64,000 nt of DNA from a bacterium. Its GTDB lineage: Bacteria; Armatimonadota; Fimbriimonadia; Fimbriimonadales; Fimbriimonadaceae. The DNA lies in assembly GCA_013823945.1 (NCBI GenBank), contig PNMZ01000002.1, positions 124,001 through 188,000 of the forward strand, written 5' to 3'. A program made the position numbers and the translations under genes. Under the pieces are notes generated by a model. The model was given only the letters and a program-made list of their open reading frames with translations. It was not told the origin of the DNA and made no database searches. How positions within the stretch are numbered: position 1 is the first letter of the stretch; each line of letters begins with the position of its first letter. Of the stretch, positions 7,928-16,250 are shown piece by piece.

Positions 7928-9052
7928 TTAGGCGGGTTTGGGGGATTCGGTGGGGTCGTTGAGATCGCCTTCGATTTCGTCCATCGCTGCGGTTTGCTCT
8001 TTGCGGAGGCGGAGGATATCGACGATCGCTAGGATGAGCGTGAGGAGCATGGGGCCGGCCATGAGGCCGATTGGGCCGAGGGCGATGACTCCTCCGAGGA
8101 GAGAGAAGAATACGGGGATTTCGTGGAGTTTTGTGCGGGCACCGATGAAGAGGGGGCGGAGGAGGTTATCGATTTGGGAGATGATGAGGAATCCGACTCC
8201 GAGCACCATGATTCCTTGCCAGATGTTGCCTTCGATGATCAGGAAGAGACCGAGGGGGACATAGATGATGGGGGCTCCGAGGAGGGGGATCGTGCAGAGG
8301 AGGGTGGTGATGAGGGCAAGGGGGATTGCGCCGTCGATTCCGGCGATCCAATAGGTGATGAGGGCGATGACGCCTTGAATGCCGGCGACAATTACGACAG
8401 CGAAGAATACGGAACGGACTGTGTTGGCGATTTGTTCGAGGATTTGTTCGGTGTGTTCTCGTTTGAGGGGGACGAGGTCGAGGACGGCGTCCTTCATGTT
8501 GTGGCAATCACGAACCATGAAGAACATGGTGAGGAGCGAGATTACAAGGGTGACGATGGTGAGGACGAAGTTTTGGAACCCGGCAACGAGGGGGCCAGAG
8601 ATTCTCTGGGCGAGTTGATCTTGGTTGCGTTCGAGTACTTCGGAGAGGTCGATTTCTGGCGCACCGACTTTTTTGAGCACGGGTTGAATTGCTTTATCGA
8701 GTTCGTTGCCGAGGACGATGAGGATATCTTGGTCGGGGCCGTTAGGGTTTTGTGAGCTGTTGATTAGCTTTTGGGCGCTGGAGACAATTTGGACCCCGGC
8801 GATTGACCCCATGACGACCAAGGGGAGAATGAGAACGAGGGCCGGGATGAGGGTTACGGTGATGGCGGCGTTGCCCCGTTTCCACCCTTTTTTAATCAGT
8901 TTTTCAAAGATGGGATAGACGAGGATGGTGAAAACGGTGGCCCAAAGGATAGCGGGAATGAAGGGAATGACAAGGACAATAACACCAGCGAGGATGGCAA
9001 TAGCAGCGATCCAGAATATGATGAATTGATTTTTTTCAGTGTATCGTTGCAT
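7928..9052 (-). CDS. AI-2E family transporter (PerM/TqsA family)
   Basis: An integral membrane protein of 374 residues with about eight predicted helices, beginning FIIFWIAAIAILAGVIVLVI. The second half contains LPLVVMGSIAG-type and PIGLMAGPMLLTL segments characteristic of the PF01594 family. Members export autoinducer-2 or other small solutes, or act in Na+/H+ exchange, so the substrate cannot be inferred. The C-terminal tail is acidic and cytoplasmic. It lies between a dyad repeat and the CCA-adding enzyme gene on the same strand, 26 bp downstream of the latter. Confidence 0.9.
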   Translation of the reverse strand: MQRYTEKNQFIIFWIAAIAILAGVIVLVIPFIPAILWATVFTILVYPIFEKLIKKGWKRGNAAITVTLIPALVLILPLVVMGSIAGVQIVSSAQKLINSSQNPNGPDQDILIVLGNELDKAIQPVLKKVGAPEIDLSEVLERNQDQLAQRISGPLVAGFQNFVLTIVTLVISLLTMFFMVRDCHNMKDAVLDLVPLKREHTEQILEQIANTVRSVFFAVVIVAGIQGVIALITYWIAGIDGAIPLALITTLLCTIPLLGAPIIYVPLGLFLIIEGNIWQGIMVLGVGFLIISQIDNLLRPLFIGARTKLHEIPVFFSLLGGVIALGPIGLMAGPMLLTLILAIVDILRLRKEQTAAMDEIEGDLNDPTESPKPA

Positions 9053-9078
9053 GGCGGTTTGTTGGGAGTGTTTACGAA

Positions 9079-11265
9079 TTATGATTTGGGACGGTTGCGG
9101 AGGATGGTTTGGAGGGCCCTTTTGGCTTTTTGCTTGTCATTGAGGGGAATTTTGCCTTCGATGACAAGGTTGGCAAGGTGATCTTTCAGTTCTCCGACTT
9201 CTGGTCCGGGAGGGATTTTGGCGATGGTCATGATTTCCTGACCGGTGAGGGGTGAGTCGTAACTGGACTGTGGTTCTTGGGTTTTGAGTTCTTGGATTTT
9301 TGTTTTGAGTTCGGAGAGGTCGAGGTGTCGTACTCCGGATTTTAAGGCGTTGGCATCGGCGTTGATGAGAATGAGCCAGTTGTCCAGTTGGGGGCCGAGA
9401 TCACGGATAATTCGTCGGGTGGCGGGGAGGGTGAGTTTTTTGATCCCGGTGAGGCGCATGTGATTTTTAACGAGGAGTCGGACGGCGGTTGCGGTGTCTT
9501 GGGAGTATCTCCAGCGCAGGCAGAGTTCGTATGCGAGGTCGGCGCCGATGTTTTCGTGGTTGAAGAACCGGATTTGGCCCTGAGAGTCTGTGGATTTTGT
9601 GATGGGTTTTGCGATGTCGTGGAGCAGAGCGGCGAGGTGGATTTCGAGTTTTGGAGAATATGTCTTGCCCCCTCCTGAGTCCTCCCCCAGAGAGGGAGGG
9701 GGGACGCTTGTAAATGGGAACGAAATCGTAGACACGTTTTTGACGACATGGAGTGTGTGCGTCCAGACGTCGGCGTAGTGCCATTGGCCTTGTTCAACGC
9801 CAACCATTGCTTCGAGTTCGGAGGCCCATGTGTGAAGGAGTCCGAGTTCGAGAAGGTCTTGGAGGGCGAAGTCAGGGTTGGGGCCGAGGAGGATTTTGGT
9901 GAATTCGTCGCGGATTCGTTCTTGGGAGATGATGGCGAGTCGAGGTGCTGCGGCGCGGATTGTACTAGCTAGATCGTAGATGGAATGTTCTTTCTCGGAA
10001 ACATATTCGCTATGAGTGTCTCTCCACCCCTGCCCCTCCCCATCAGGGGAGGGAGTAGGCGAAGTGTTTTGAATCTTATCTCCCCACGCCTTGCCCCCGG
10101 ATCGAGTCCGGGGCAGGCTCTCCCCAAGTGGTGTAGGGGGGATATGGCCCCCGATTGGGTACACCATTGTTTGAGGGTAGATAAAGCCGAGATGGTGTTT
10201 GAACCTAATGGCACGTAGCATGCGGAGGGGGTCATCGGAGAACGTTTGGAGGGGGTCGAGAGGGGTGCGGATGATATGGTTTTGGAGGTCTTCGAGCGCG
10301 ACTCCGAGCGGATCCAAGAGTTTTTGAGTATGGAGGTTGAGAAGGAGAGTGTTTATGGTGAAATCGCGGCGGAGGGCGTCATCGGCAAGAGTTGCCGGAC
10401 GGATACTGGGTTTTCGGGAGTTGGGGCTATAGGATTCTCGCCGCGCGGTGATGAGTTCGATATTGACGCCCGCGATGTGGATCATTGCAGTGCCAAATCG
10501 GGGGTAGATTTGGGGTGGTGAGATGGTGTCGGGGTCGGCGGAGTGTAAGAGTTCGGCGAGCTCGATGGCATCTTGTTCTGTTACGAGATCGAAGTCGTTT
10601 TTTTGAGGGAGGTTGAGTAGGGCATCACGGATTGCTCCTCCGACGAGATAGACCTGGTTTTCGAACTTGGTGATTGTCGTGAGGAGTTTGATCTTTTCGA
10701 GTGCTGGGTGAGTTAATAGATCGCTGAGTATTTGTATCCTTTCCCTTCTTGAGCCCTCGCCCTGGGAGGGAGGATTAGTGATTTTTCTCGGTTGATATTC
10801 TTTCGGTTGGTCTCCCCACCCCTTCCCCTCCCCATCAGGGGAGGGAGTTAACGAAGTACTTTGAAAATTGTCGCCCCGCTTCATTCCTCCGGATCGAGTC
10901 CGGGGCTGGCTCTGTGCATCAGGAGAAGTAGGGACTAACTCAAAATCGAAGTTATTAGTGAATAGATATCCTTGGTTCGTGATATGATTCGCGATCGTAG
11001 ATGCGACCTGGCCCAAATTTTTTAAGACTTCTTCGTTGTCAAATCGAAGGACGGTCCAGCCATGGAGTTCTAAAAATTGAGTTCTGTTTTGATCTTGGAT
11101 TTCCCGTTCGGCATGGCTTCTCCCATCTATCTCAATGACAAGATGCGACGGAATGTTAGCGAAATCAACAATGTAAGGGGGAATAGGGTGTTGTCGCCTG
11201 ATTCTGATTCCTTGCCTAGACCATTGGCGCACAATTGACCAGAGAATTGTTTCGGAGCGGGTCAT
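9079..11265 (-). CDS. cca: DUF559 domain fused to CCA tRNA nucleotidyltransferase, with repeat-derived inserts
   Basis: Residues 1-97 are a DUF559 domain (PIPPYIVDFANIPS, VIEIDGRSH). From about 180 the protein is a CCA-adding or poly(A) polymerase-type nucleotidyltransferase: VYLVGGAIRDALLN, the metal pair in DFDLV, RRDFTINTLLLNL, SDDPLRMLRAIRF, then an HD domain (LLHDIAKP, near 547). Three peptides match the GC-rich dispersed repeats, not the enzyme family: about 112-175, 366-420 (PSPDGEGQGW) and 518-537 (PPPSLGEDSGGG). The frame stays open through all three. Homology of the DUF559 part extends at least five codons before ATG 11265. The open frame reaches 11331 without an upstream ATG, so the real start may be non-ATG or lost. 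The enzyme adds or repairs tRNA 3' CCA ends. Confidence 0.88.
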   Translation of the reverse strand: MTRSETILWSIVRQWSRQGIRIRRQHPIPPYIVDFANIPSHLVIEIDGRSHAEREIQDQNRTQFLELHGWTVLRFDNEEVLKNLGQVASTIANHITNQGYLFTNNFDFELVPTSPDAQSQPRTRSGGMKRGDNFQSTSLTPSPDGEGKGWGDQPKEYQPRKITNPPSQGEGSRRERIQILSDLLTHPALEKIKLLTTITKFENQVYLVGGAIRDALLNLPQKNDFDLVTEQDAIELAELLHSADPDTISPPQIYPRFGTAMIHIAGVNIELITARRESYSPNSRKPSIRPATLADDALRRDFTINTLLLNLHTQKLLDPLGVALEDLQNHIIRTPLDPLQTFSDDPLRMLRAIRFKHHLGFIYPQTMVYPIGGHIPPTPLGESLPRTRSGGKAWGDKIQNTSPTPSPDGEGQGWRDTHSEYVSEKEHSIYDLASTIRAAAPRLAIISQERIRDEFTKILLGPNPDFALQDLLELGLLHTWASELEAMVGVEQGQWHYADVWTHTLHVVKNVSTISFPFTSVPPPSLGEDSGGGKTYSPKLEIHLAALLHDIAKPITKSTDSQGQIRFFNHENIGADLAYELCLRWRYSQDTATAVRLLVKNHMRLTGIKKLTLPATRRIIRDLGPQLDNWLILINADANALKSGVRHLDLSELKTKIQELKTQEPQSSYDSPLTGQEIMTIAKIPPGPEVGELKDHLANLVIEGKIPLNDKQKAKRALQTILRNRPKS
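9668..9704. repeat. Short dyad repeat inside cca (short type)
   Basis: CCCCCTCCTGAGTCCTCCCC followed by CAGAGAGGGAGGGGGGAC, a G/C-rich dyad. On the coding strand it gives the peptide PPPSLGEDSGGG just before the HD motif of the CCA enzyme. Related copies occur at 44560-44724. Confidence 0.75.
10018..10144. repeat. Dispersed repeat, long type, inside cca
   Basis: Same unit as 7791-7913: an inner dyad with CCCCTCCCCATCAGGGGAGG, a middle with GGCGAAG, then CCGGATCGAGTCCGGGGCAG. Reverse-strand translation gives GESLPRTRSGGKAWGD and SPTPSPDGEGQGW within the nucleotidyltransferase domain. Confidence 0.82.
10741..10772. repeat. Short dyad repeat inside the cca linker (short type)
   Basis: A diverged short-type copy, TTCTTGAGCCCTCGCCCTGG then GAGGGAGG. 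It encodes NPPSQGEGSRRER in the linker just before the CCA enzyme domain. Confidence 0.6.
10810..10933. repeat. Dispersed repeat, long type, between DUF559 and cca domains
   Basis: Third copy of the long unit (CCCCTCCCCATCAGGGGAGG dyad, AACGAAG middle, CCGGATCGAGTCCGGGGCTG end). It lies in the linker that joins the DUF559 domain to the nucleotidyltransferase, so it may have created the fusion by bringing two frames together. Confidence 0.82.
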
Positions 11266-11361
11266 GTTTTTCCGGAGTTCGCGGGCTTGGGCGAGGAGTT
11301 CCGGAGGAATGCGTGGGGGTTTGGCGATGGTTTATTTTAGTGGATTCGGTATGTTGCGAAT

Positions 11362-12117
11362 ATGTCAGAAGTTGCTTTGGTCACAGGGGCGGGGTCGGGG
11401 ATTGGGCGAGCGATTGCAGAGCGACTTGTGAAAGGGGGGTTTTGGGTTGCGGTTTTGGACATTGATGTAGCTTCAGCGGAAGAGGCGGCGGAGTCTCTCG
11501 GCGGTATTGCGGTGGAGTGTGATGTTGCTGAGCCAGAAGAATGCAGTGCGGCTTGGGATGAGATTGAGCGGATGATCGGAGTGCCAAAGGTTGTAGTGAA
11601 TAATGCGGGAGTGATTTTGCGGGCGGGAATTCTAGAGTCAGAGCCAGAAGATTTTTGGCGCGTGGTGCAGACGAATTTGGGAGGTGCTTTTCATTTTTCG
11701 AGGTTGGCGGCGCAGGCATGGGTTTCGATGGGGATTCCCGGGCGGATCGTGAACATCAGTAGTGGTCATGCTTGGATTGGGGGTTATGACCGGAGTGCGT
11801 ATGCGAGTAGCAAGGCGGCAATTGAGGCGTTGACTCGGAATTCTGCAGTGGAGTTGGGCCAGCATGGGATATTGGTGAATGCGGTGTCTCCTGGATTCAC
11901 GTTTACGGAAATGAGTCGAGGGAGTTTGGTCGGCGATCGGAAGGCGATGGTGGAACGGCGGTTACCAATTCGCCGGATCGCGGAAGCTGAAGAAGTGGCG
12001 CAGGCGGTCTTTGCTTTGGTGACAGATCAGGTGCCTTATATGACGGGGCAGACGTTGCGAATTGATGGAGGGTGGAGTAACAGCGATGTGGACTATTCGC
12101 GGTTGCAACCGGAATGA
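11362..12117 (+). CDS. Short-chain dehydrogenase/reductase, FabG-like
   Basis: A classical SDR of 251 residues with a Rossmann fold: TGAGSGIG (8-15) binds the dinucleotide, NNAG (80-83) supports the fold, and the catalytic set is Ser near 133-134, Tyr147 and Lys151 in YASSK. The C-terminus has the usual MTGQTLRIDGGW ending. The Asp at 33 after the second strand favours NAD(H) over NADP(H). The substrate is unknown: the sequence is compatible with 3-oxoacyl-ACP reductase or a sugar/alcohol dehydrogenase, and no fatty acid genes are nearby. Confidence 0.9.
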   Translation: MSEVALVTGAGSGIGRAIAERLVKGGFWVAVLDIDVASAEEAAESLGGIAVECDVAEPEECSAAWDEIERMIGVPKVVVNNAGVILRAGILESEPEDFWRVVQTNLGGAFHFSRLAAQAWVSMGIPGRIVNISSGHAWIGGYDRSAYASSKAAIEALTRNSAVELGQHGILVNAVSPGFTFTEMSRGSLVGDRKAMVERRLPIRRIAEAEEVAQAVFALVTDQVPYMTGQTLRIDGGWSNSDVDYSRLQPE

Positions 12118-12147
12118 TTGAGGGAGGGAACTGAGTAGGATAACGGT

Positions 12148-13587
12148 ATGGCAGACGACGTTAAGAAGACCGAAGAAGCGCCGGAGAAGAAGGACGAAAA
12201 GAAGATGTTGGAGGAGACTCCGGTGGTTCGAGAGGCTTCAATTGGGGGGATGGAGTACACAGTTGAAACGGGCCGGATGCCGATTTTCGATGAAGAGGGG
12301 GAAATCCAGGCGCAGGTTTTTTATCATTACTACAAGGTCAAGTCAGCGGCGAAGCGTCCGTTGATTTTCAGTTTCAATGGTGGGCCAGGATCTCCGAGTT
12401 TGTGGTTGCATCTGGGGACGATGGGGCCGCGCCGGGTGAAGATGCAAGCGGATGGGAACATGCCTCAGCCGCCATTTGTATTGGTGGACAATCCGCATCA
12501 CTGGTTGAAGTTTGGGGACTTGGTATTTATTGACCCGGTAGGGACGGGATTCAGCCGGGCGAAAGACGAGAAAGCAGCCGAGAAGTTTTGGAGTGTGAAG
12601 GGGGATATTGAAAGCGTAGGTGAATTCATCCGGCTGTTTTTGGTGCGAAAAGAACGCTGGGCTTCGCCGCTTTATTTGGCGGGAGAAAGCTACGGAACGA
12701 CTCGAGCGACGGGCTTGAGTGGCTACTTGATCGAGCGAGGGGTGAGTTTTAGTGGCCTTATTCTGGTGAGTTCTGTTCTGAGTTTCCAGACTTTGCGGTT
12801 TAACAAAGGGAACGATTTGCCTTATGCAGTCTATCTTCCGACTTATACGGCTACGGCCCACTACCATGGCAAGATTTCGGGCGATTTGCAGGAGTTGATT
12901 GGTCAAGCGCGGGAGTTTGCGTTTGGAGATTATTGGTTGGCGTTGGCCAAGGGATCGAATTTGACGGGTGAGGAGCGATACCGGATTCGGGCACGGCTTT
13001 CGGCTTTGACGGGATTGAGCGAAGACTATTTGGAACGATGTGATTTGCGTCCTGATATTTGGAAGTTCTGCAAGGAGCTTTGCCGGGATGAAATGCGCTC
13101 GGTTGGTCGGCTTGATTCTCGATTTAAGGGAATTGACGCGACAAATCGGGGGGTGGATGAGGGGCCGGAACATGATCCATCGATGTCGCTTTTGATGGGG
13201 CCGTATACGGCGATGTATAACCACTATGCGCGGACGGAGTGCGGCTACGAGACGGACTTGGAGTATTGCGTTTTCAAGGGAATCAAGAAGCCTTGGGATT
13301 GGGGCAGTGCGGGCGAAGGACACCCCGATACAAGTGAAGCTTTACGCAAAGCGATGAGTCGGAACCCTTACATGGGGGTTTTTGTCGCGAGTGGCTACTA
13401 TGACTTAGCGACTCCGTTCTTTGCGACGGAATACACGGTTTCGCACTTGGATTTGGATGAATCTTTGCGGGGGAATATCGAAATTAAAGAGTATGAAGCG
13501 GGGCACATGATGTACATCCACGAGGGTTCGCTGGAGAAGCTCGAGAGGGAAGTGGGTGATTTTGTTGGTCGGACTCGCGGGTCTTAG
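12148..13587 (+). CDS. Serine carboxypeptidase-like protein (peptidase S10)
   Basis: An alpha/beta hydrolase of 479 residues. FSFNGGPGSPSLWLHLG (75-90) builds the oxyanion region, Ser181 lies in GESYGTTRA, Asp419 in SGYYDLATPF and His453 in YEAGHMMYI, a complete S10 triad. No signal peptide is seen: the N-terminus is a Lys/Glu-rich stretch, so the protein may be cytoplasmic or exported by an unusual route. S10 enzymes cleave C-terminal residues at acidic pH; the bacterial members have few characterised substrates. A perfect hairpin follows the gene. Confidence 0.9.
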   Translation: MADDVKKTEEAPEKKDEKKMLEETPVVREASIGGMEYTVETGRMPIFDEEGEIQAQVFYHYYKVKSAAKRPLIFSFNGGPGSPSLWLHLGTMGPRRVKMQADGNMPQPPFVLVDNPHHWLKFGDLVFIDPVGTGFSRAKDEKAAEKFWSVKGDIESVGEFIRLFLVRKERWASPLYLAGESYGTTRATGLSGYLIERGVSFSGLILVSSVLSFQTLRFNKGNDLPYAVYLPTYTATAHYHGKISGDLQELIGQAREFAFGDYWLALAKGSNLTGEERYRIRARLSALTGLSEDYLERCDLRPDIWKFCKELCRDEMRSVGRLDSRFKGIDATNRGVDEGPEHDPSMSLLMGPYTAMYNHYARTECGYETDLEYCVFKGIKKPWDWGSAGEGHPDTSEALRKAMSRNPYMGVFVASGYYDLATPFFATEYTVSHLDLDESLRGNIEIKEYEAGHMMYIHEGSLEKLEREVGDFVGRTRGS

Positions 13588-13595
13588 ATTTGAGG

Positions 13596-13628
13596 GCGTC
13601 ACCTCTCCGTCTGGAGGAGAGGTGACGC
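13596..13628. terminator. Bidirectional terminator hairpin
   Basis: A perfect 13 bp stem, GCGTCACCTCTCC paired with GGAGAGGTGACGC, with a 7-base loop between two convergent genes. No long T tract follows. Confidence 0.75.
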
Positions 13629-13635
13629 TGATTGT

Positions 13636-14430
13636 CTACTTTTTGCGACGTTTGACCAGGAGTGCTCCCAAGGCAACCACGGCGAGAGTTGCTGGCTCTG
13701 GTACGGCATCAGGGACGTACGCTAGACCGAGCAAGTTCCCGGTTCCGGTTGATCCGATTACGGTCGCTGCTCCTGTCAGAGTATTTATTGTGTAGAGATT
13801 ATCTGTATTGTTATCAACCATGTAGATCAGGCCGTTATCACTGTTGAATGCCAGTCCATTTGGATTTGTTGGGCCAGTTAACGCGCCAATCAGCGTGTAT
13901 GCACCTGTTGCACGGTCAACGCTGTAGAAGCTATCTGCGCTGCTATTTGTTCCGTACATGACATTTGTCGCTGAGTTGTGGACAAGATTTTGAAAGCTCG
14001 AGAGACCGGATGTCCCAATCAGAGTGGCCGCTCCGGTCGTTGTATTGATTGTGTAAAGTCCACCGTTGTGGCTTGAAGATCCGTAAAGTGTGCTAGTACT
14101 GCTGTCCCATTCGAGTCCGTGCATCACGAGAGCCGAGTCTCCGTACGCACCGATGAGAGTGGCGTTCCCTGTGACGAAATCGAGCGTATAGAGGGAATCA
14201 TTGCTGGTTGAAGTCAGGAACATTGTTCCAGTTGCTCCGTTGTAAGCCAGGCCAGCGGTTGTGCCTGCATTAGCACTGACCGATGTGATGAGAGTTTTTG
14301 CCCCGGTTGCCATATCCACGTTATATAGAGCGCGGGAGCTGTCAATGGCGATCAGTTGACCAGCTTGGGATAAGACAGCGGCACTGATTGCGATGCTCGT
14401 CAGAATCAAACGATGAAAGGTGGTTTTCAT
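13636..14430 (-). CDS. PEP-CTERM protein with beta-propeller-like repeats
   Basis: A secreted protein of 264 residues. It has a signal peptide (about 1-23, ending SQAGQ), at least five repeats of about 42 residues built around LYTINTTTGAATLIG, and a C-terminal sorting tail with VPEPATLAVVALGALL then KRRKK. The repeats resemble propeller or NHL-like blades. PEP-CTERM tails are recognised by an exosortase, which removes them at the membrane; no exosortase gene is in the window. The protein's role at the surface is unknown. The start is set by the signal peptide. Confidence 0.88.
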   Translation of the reverse strand: MKTTFHRLILTSIAISAAVLSQAGQLIAIDSSRALYNVDMATGAKTLITSVSANAGTTAGLAYNGATGTMFLTSTSNDSLYTLDFVTGNATLIGAYGDSALVMHGLEWDSSTSTLYGSSSHNGGLYTINTTTGAATLIGTSGLSSFQNLVHNSATNVMYGTNSSADSFYSVDRATGAYTLIGALTGPTNPNGLAFNSDNGLIYMVDNNTDNLYTINTLTGAATVIGSTGTGNLLGLAYVPDAVPEPATLAVVALGALLVKRRKK

Positions 14431-14503
14431 TTTTCCTCTAATCCAGAAAAGTTGCTGGACGAAAGGCTACTGTAACATAGAATTCTTGTTCACAGCATAA
14501 CTT

Positions 14504-14539
14504 TCAGAGCATCCCAGTACTATTACTAGGATGCTCTGA
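14504..14539. repeat. Perfect inverted repeat upstream of the PEP-CTERM gene
   Basis: TCAGAGCATCC and GGATGCTCTGA form an 11 bp perfect dyad with a 14-base spacer, about 74 bp before the start of the gene at 14430. No T tract follows on either strand, so an operator or an RNA stem is as likely as a terminator. Confidence 0.6.
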
Positions 14540-14657
14540 ATCGTTCCGAATCTTGAAAAATTCTACAAATTCGGGTTCTTGGCGGCTTGACTATTTGGAT
14601 GAAGGAGCCATTTGCTCCAGTTTCCAATTCGCATTCACTGCGGCCTGGTTGGTGCTT

Positions 14658-14840
14658 TTATGGTTGTTTCCCTTTGAAGTCGTTGATGTCGAGTTGTTTC
14701 TTGAGCTCGCGTTCGCTGAGCTGGTTTGGCTAGTTGTCATTTTCTTTCGTTTGCCTTCCTTTGGCATTGAACTCTCTTCCTTCGATCCGCCACTGGTTTT
14801 TCTGTGATATCGGTGGGGCGGTGTGAGAGTTCTTTTTCAT
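14658..14840 (-). CDS. Possible small protein with an in-frame TAG
   Basis: The only gene-like signal in the 529-base gap 14431-14959. A 36-codon frame starts at ATG 14840 (MKKNSHTAPPISQKNQWRIE) and stops at TAG 14732-14730. The same frame then continues for 23 codons, PNQLSERELKKQLDINDFKG and on to a TAA at 14660-14658. The second half looks like a charged helix, which suggests one protein of about 60 residues broken by the TAG. A different frame over 14591-14767 gives a Ser/Thr/Asn-rich peptide that looks less natural. No homologue is recognised. Confidence 0.25.
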
Positions 14841-14959
14841 TAGACGTCTCGAATGAGTCGTCGGTTGAGATCGAGCGGCAATATCTTTGCCCCGCTCTTT
14901 ACGATCCCTACTATACCCTATTGGAAAGTTCGGAGATTTCTCTAGGTTTGAGCACTGAA

Positions 14960-15544
14960 TTACGTCTTTTTGATACCCGCGGTGATAGAGATTTGGGTGC
15001 GTCCATCAACTTTGCTAGCGGAGACGAAAACTTCTGAATTGTTTGATGTTTTTCCGCTGAGGACGATGGCTTCATCGGTTTTGAGTTCATTTTTGTCTTT
15101 CGTGATCTGGGGGGAATAGAACTCGGCGACTTTTTCTTTGGAATCTTGGGTGAAAACAGTGATGAAAGCGTTTTTGCCTTCGGTTGTTTCGATCATAGAT
15201 TGGCTGTTGCTTTTATCGTCCGTAACTGCACCTGGGTATGGTTTGAGACCAAATTGAGTGAGATCGACTTCTTTCCCGGAGTCCATTGTGAATTTTTCAC
15301 CTTTGGCGTTTGTGGACTCCATGGAGTAGGTGCCATCCTCATTTGTTTTAGATTTGACGACGTTGCCTTTGTCGTCCTTGAAGGTTGATTCTCCAGTTTT
15401 GTCGTTGGCATTGACGGAGAAATCTTCACCTTGGATGCTGACGGTTTCGGATCCGTCGAGATTCTTTTTGACGGAAACAGGGGCTTGGCATCCAGAGAGC
15501 AAAGTGGCTGCGATGCAGATTCCGGCAAAAAAGAGCTTGTTCAC
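14960..15544 (-). CDS. Hypothetical lipoprotein
   Basis: A protein of 194 residues with a lipobox, TLLSGC, around Cys19, so it should be lipidated and membrane anchored. The N-terminal half is hydrophilic, with repeated beta-turn segments such as TFKDDKGNVV and MESTNAKGEKF. The second half has LTQFGLKPYPGAV and AEFYSPQITKDK, similar to secreted proteins that share a PYPGA...FYxxQL pattern, of unknown function. The start is fixed by the signal sequence. Confidence 0.8.
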   Translation of the reverse strand: MNKLFFAGICIAATLLSGCQAPVSVKKNLDGSETVSIQGEDFSVNANDKTGESTFKDDKGNVVKSKTNEDGTYSMESTNAKGEKFTMDSGKEVDLTQFGLKPYPGAVTDDKSNSQSMIETTEGKNAFITVFTQDSKEKVAEFYSPQITKDKNELKTDEAIVLSGKTSNNSEVFVSASKVDGRTQISITAGIKKT

Positions 15545-15581
15545 TTTTCCATTTTAGCGAATTCTGTGATAATTTGTTGGT

Positions 15582-16010
15582 ATGGACCACGAGTTAATCA
15601 GTCTGATCGTTGAGGAGCTGAGGGAAAATCGCGATGGGTGGGAAGTTGAACTGAGAGGGGTTGAGTTTTTTGGTCAGCCTGTTAGTTTGGTTTTGCAAAC
15701 AATGCCGATTCCGAGACCAGAGATTTTGCCGCCTTCGGAGGAAATGAAATCACTGGTTTTTCTTGTACTGGGTTCGATTGAAGGAGTATTGACACTGGCC
15801 AGGTCCCATTTTGAAGAGTATCACGCTGAAGGATTGAGCGTCGCGACTGGTTCTGTTGCTCATCCCCACATTTGGATTTATCAGGATAATCTTGAGGAAG
15901 ACGGGCCGGGAAGATGGACATTTGTTGTTGAGTCGAATATGAATCCTGATTACGGGACTCATATTGAGTTTGATGGTTTGACGGTAGTTGATGTATGGGG
16001 AGGAGATTAG
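15582..16010 (+). CDS. Hypothetical protein, 142 residues
   Basis: Not recognised. A small acidic soluble protein beginning MDHELISLIVEELRENRDGW, with later strands HPHIWIYQDNLEEDGPGRWT and THIEFDGLTVVDVWGGD. The layout resembles small immunity-type or DUF6985-like proteins, but no diagnostic motif is seen. It lies 42 bp upstream of the antitoxin/Doc pair on the same strand and may be part of the same acquired unit. Confidence 0.65.
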   Translation: MDHELISLIVEELRENRDGWEVELRGVEFFGQPVSLVLQTMPIPRPEILPPSEEMKSLVFLVLGSIEGVLTLARSHFEEYHAEGLSVATGSVAHPHIWIYQDNLEEDGPGRWTFVVESNMNPDYGTHIEFDGLTVVDVWGGD

Positions 16011-16052
16011 CGTCTATCCTTGAAGTGCATTGAGTTTGGTAGACTCTTGGTT

Positions 16053-16250
16053 ATGCCCGAAGAAAAATCTGATAGTGTTCGCGAGTCGGCGGCTCGTTAT
16101 GAGGGTCGTCCTGGGCCGGTACGTGACCCGAAGACGGGTCGATTTGTGGCTCCTCAGGGATTTAATCAGCGCAAGGCTTCCACATTTCAGGAGGCGGCTA
16201 AGCAATCATTTGAAAAGTATGAGAAGACCTTCAAGAAATTAGCAGAATGA
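16053..16250 (+). CDS. Putative antitoxin partner of Doc
   Basis: A 65-residue charged protein beginning MPEEKSDSVRESAARYEGRP, ending in a Lys-rich helix (FEKYEKTFKKLAE). No classical Phd DNA-binding motif is visible. Its stop codon overlaps the start of the Doc-like gene (ATGA at 16247-16250), the normal coupling of antitoxin and toxin. Antitoxin function is inferred from this position only. ATG 16053 is preferred over 16020 because the upstream codons look non-coding. Confidence 0.6.
   Translation: MPEEKSDSVRESAARYEGRPGPVRDPKTGRFVAPQGFNQRKASTFQEAAKQSFEKYEKTFKKLAE

Noticed and set aside
8123..8755. 210-residue frame opposite the AI-2E transporter
   Set aside because: Asp/Glu/Gly-rich shadow of a hydrophobic gene.
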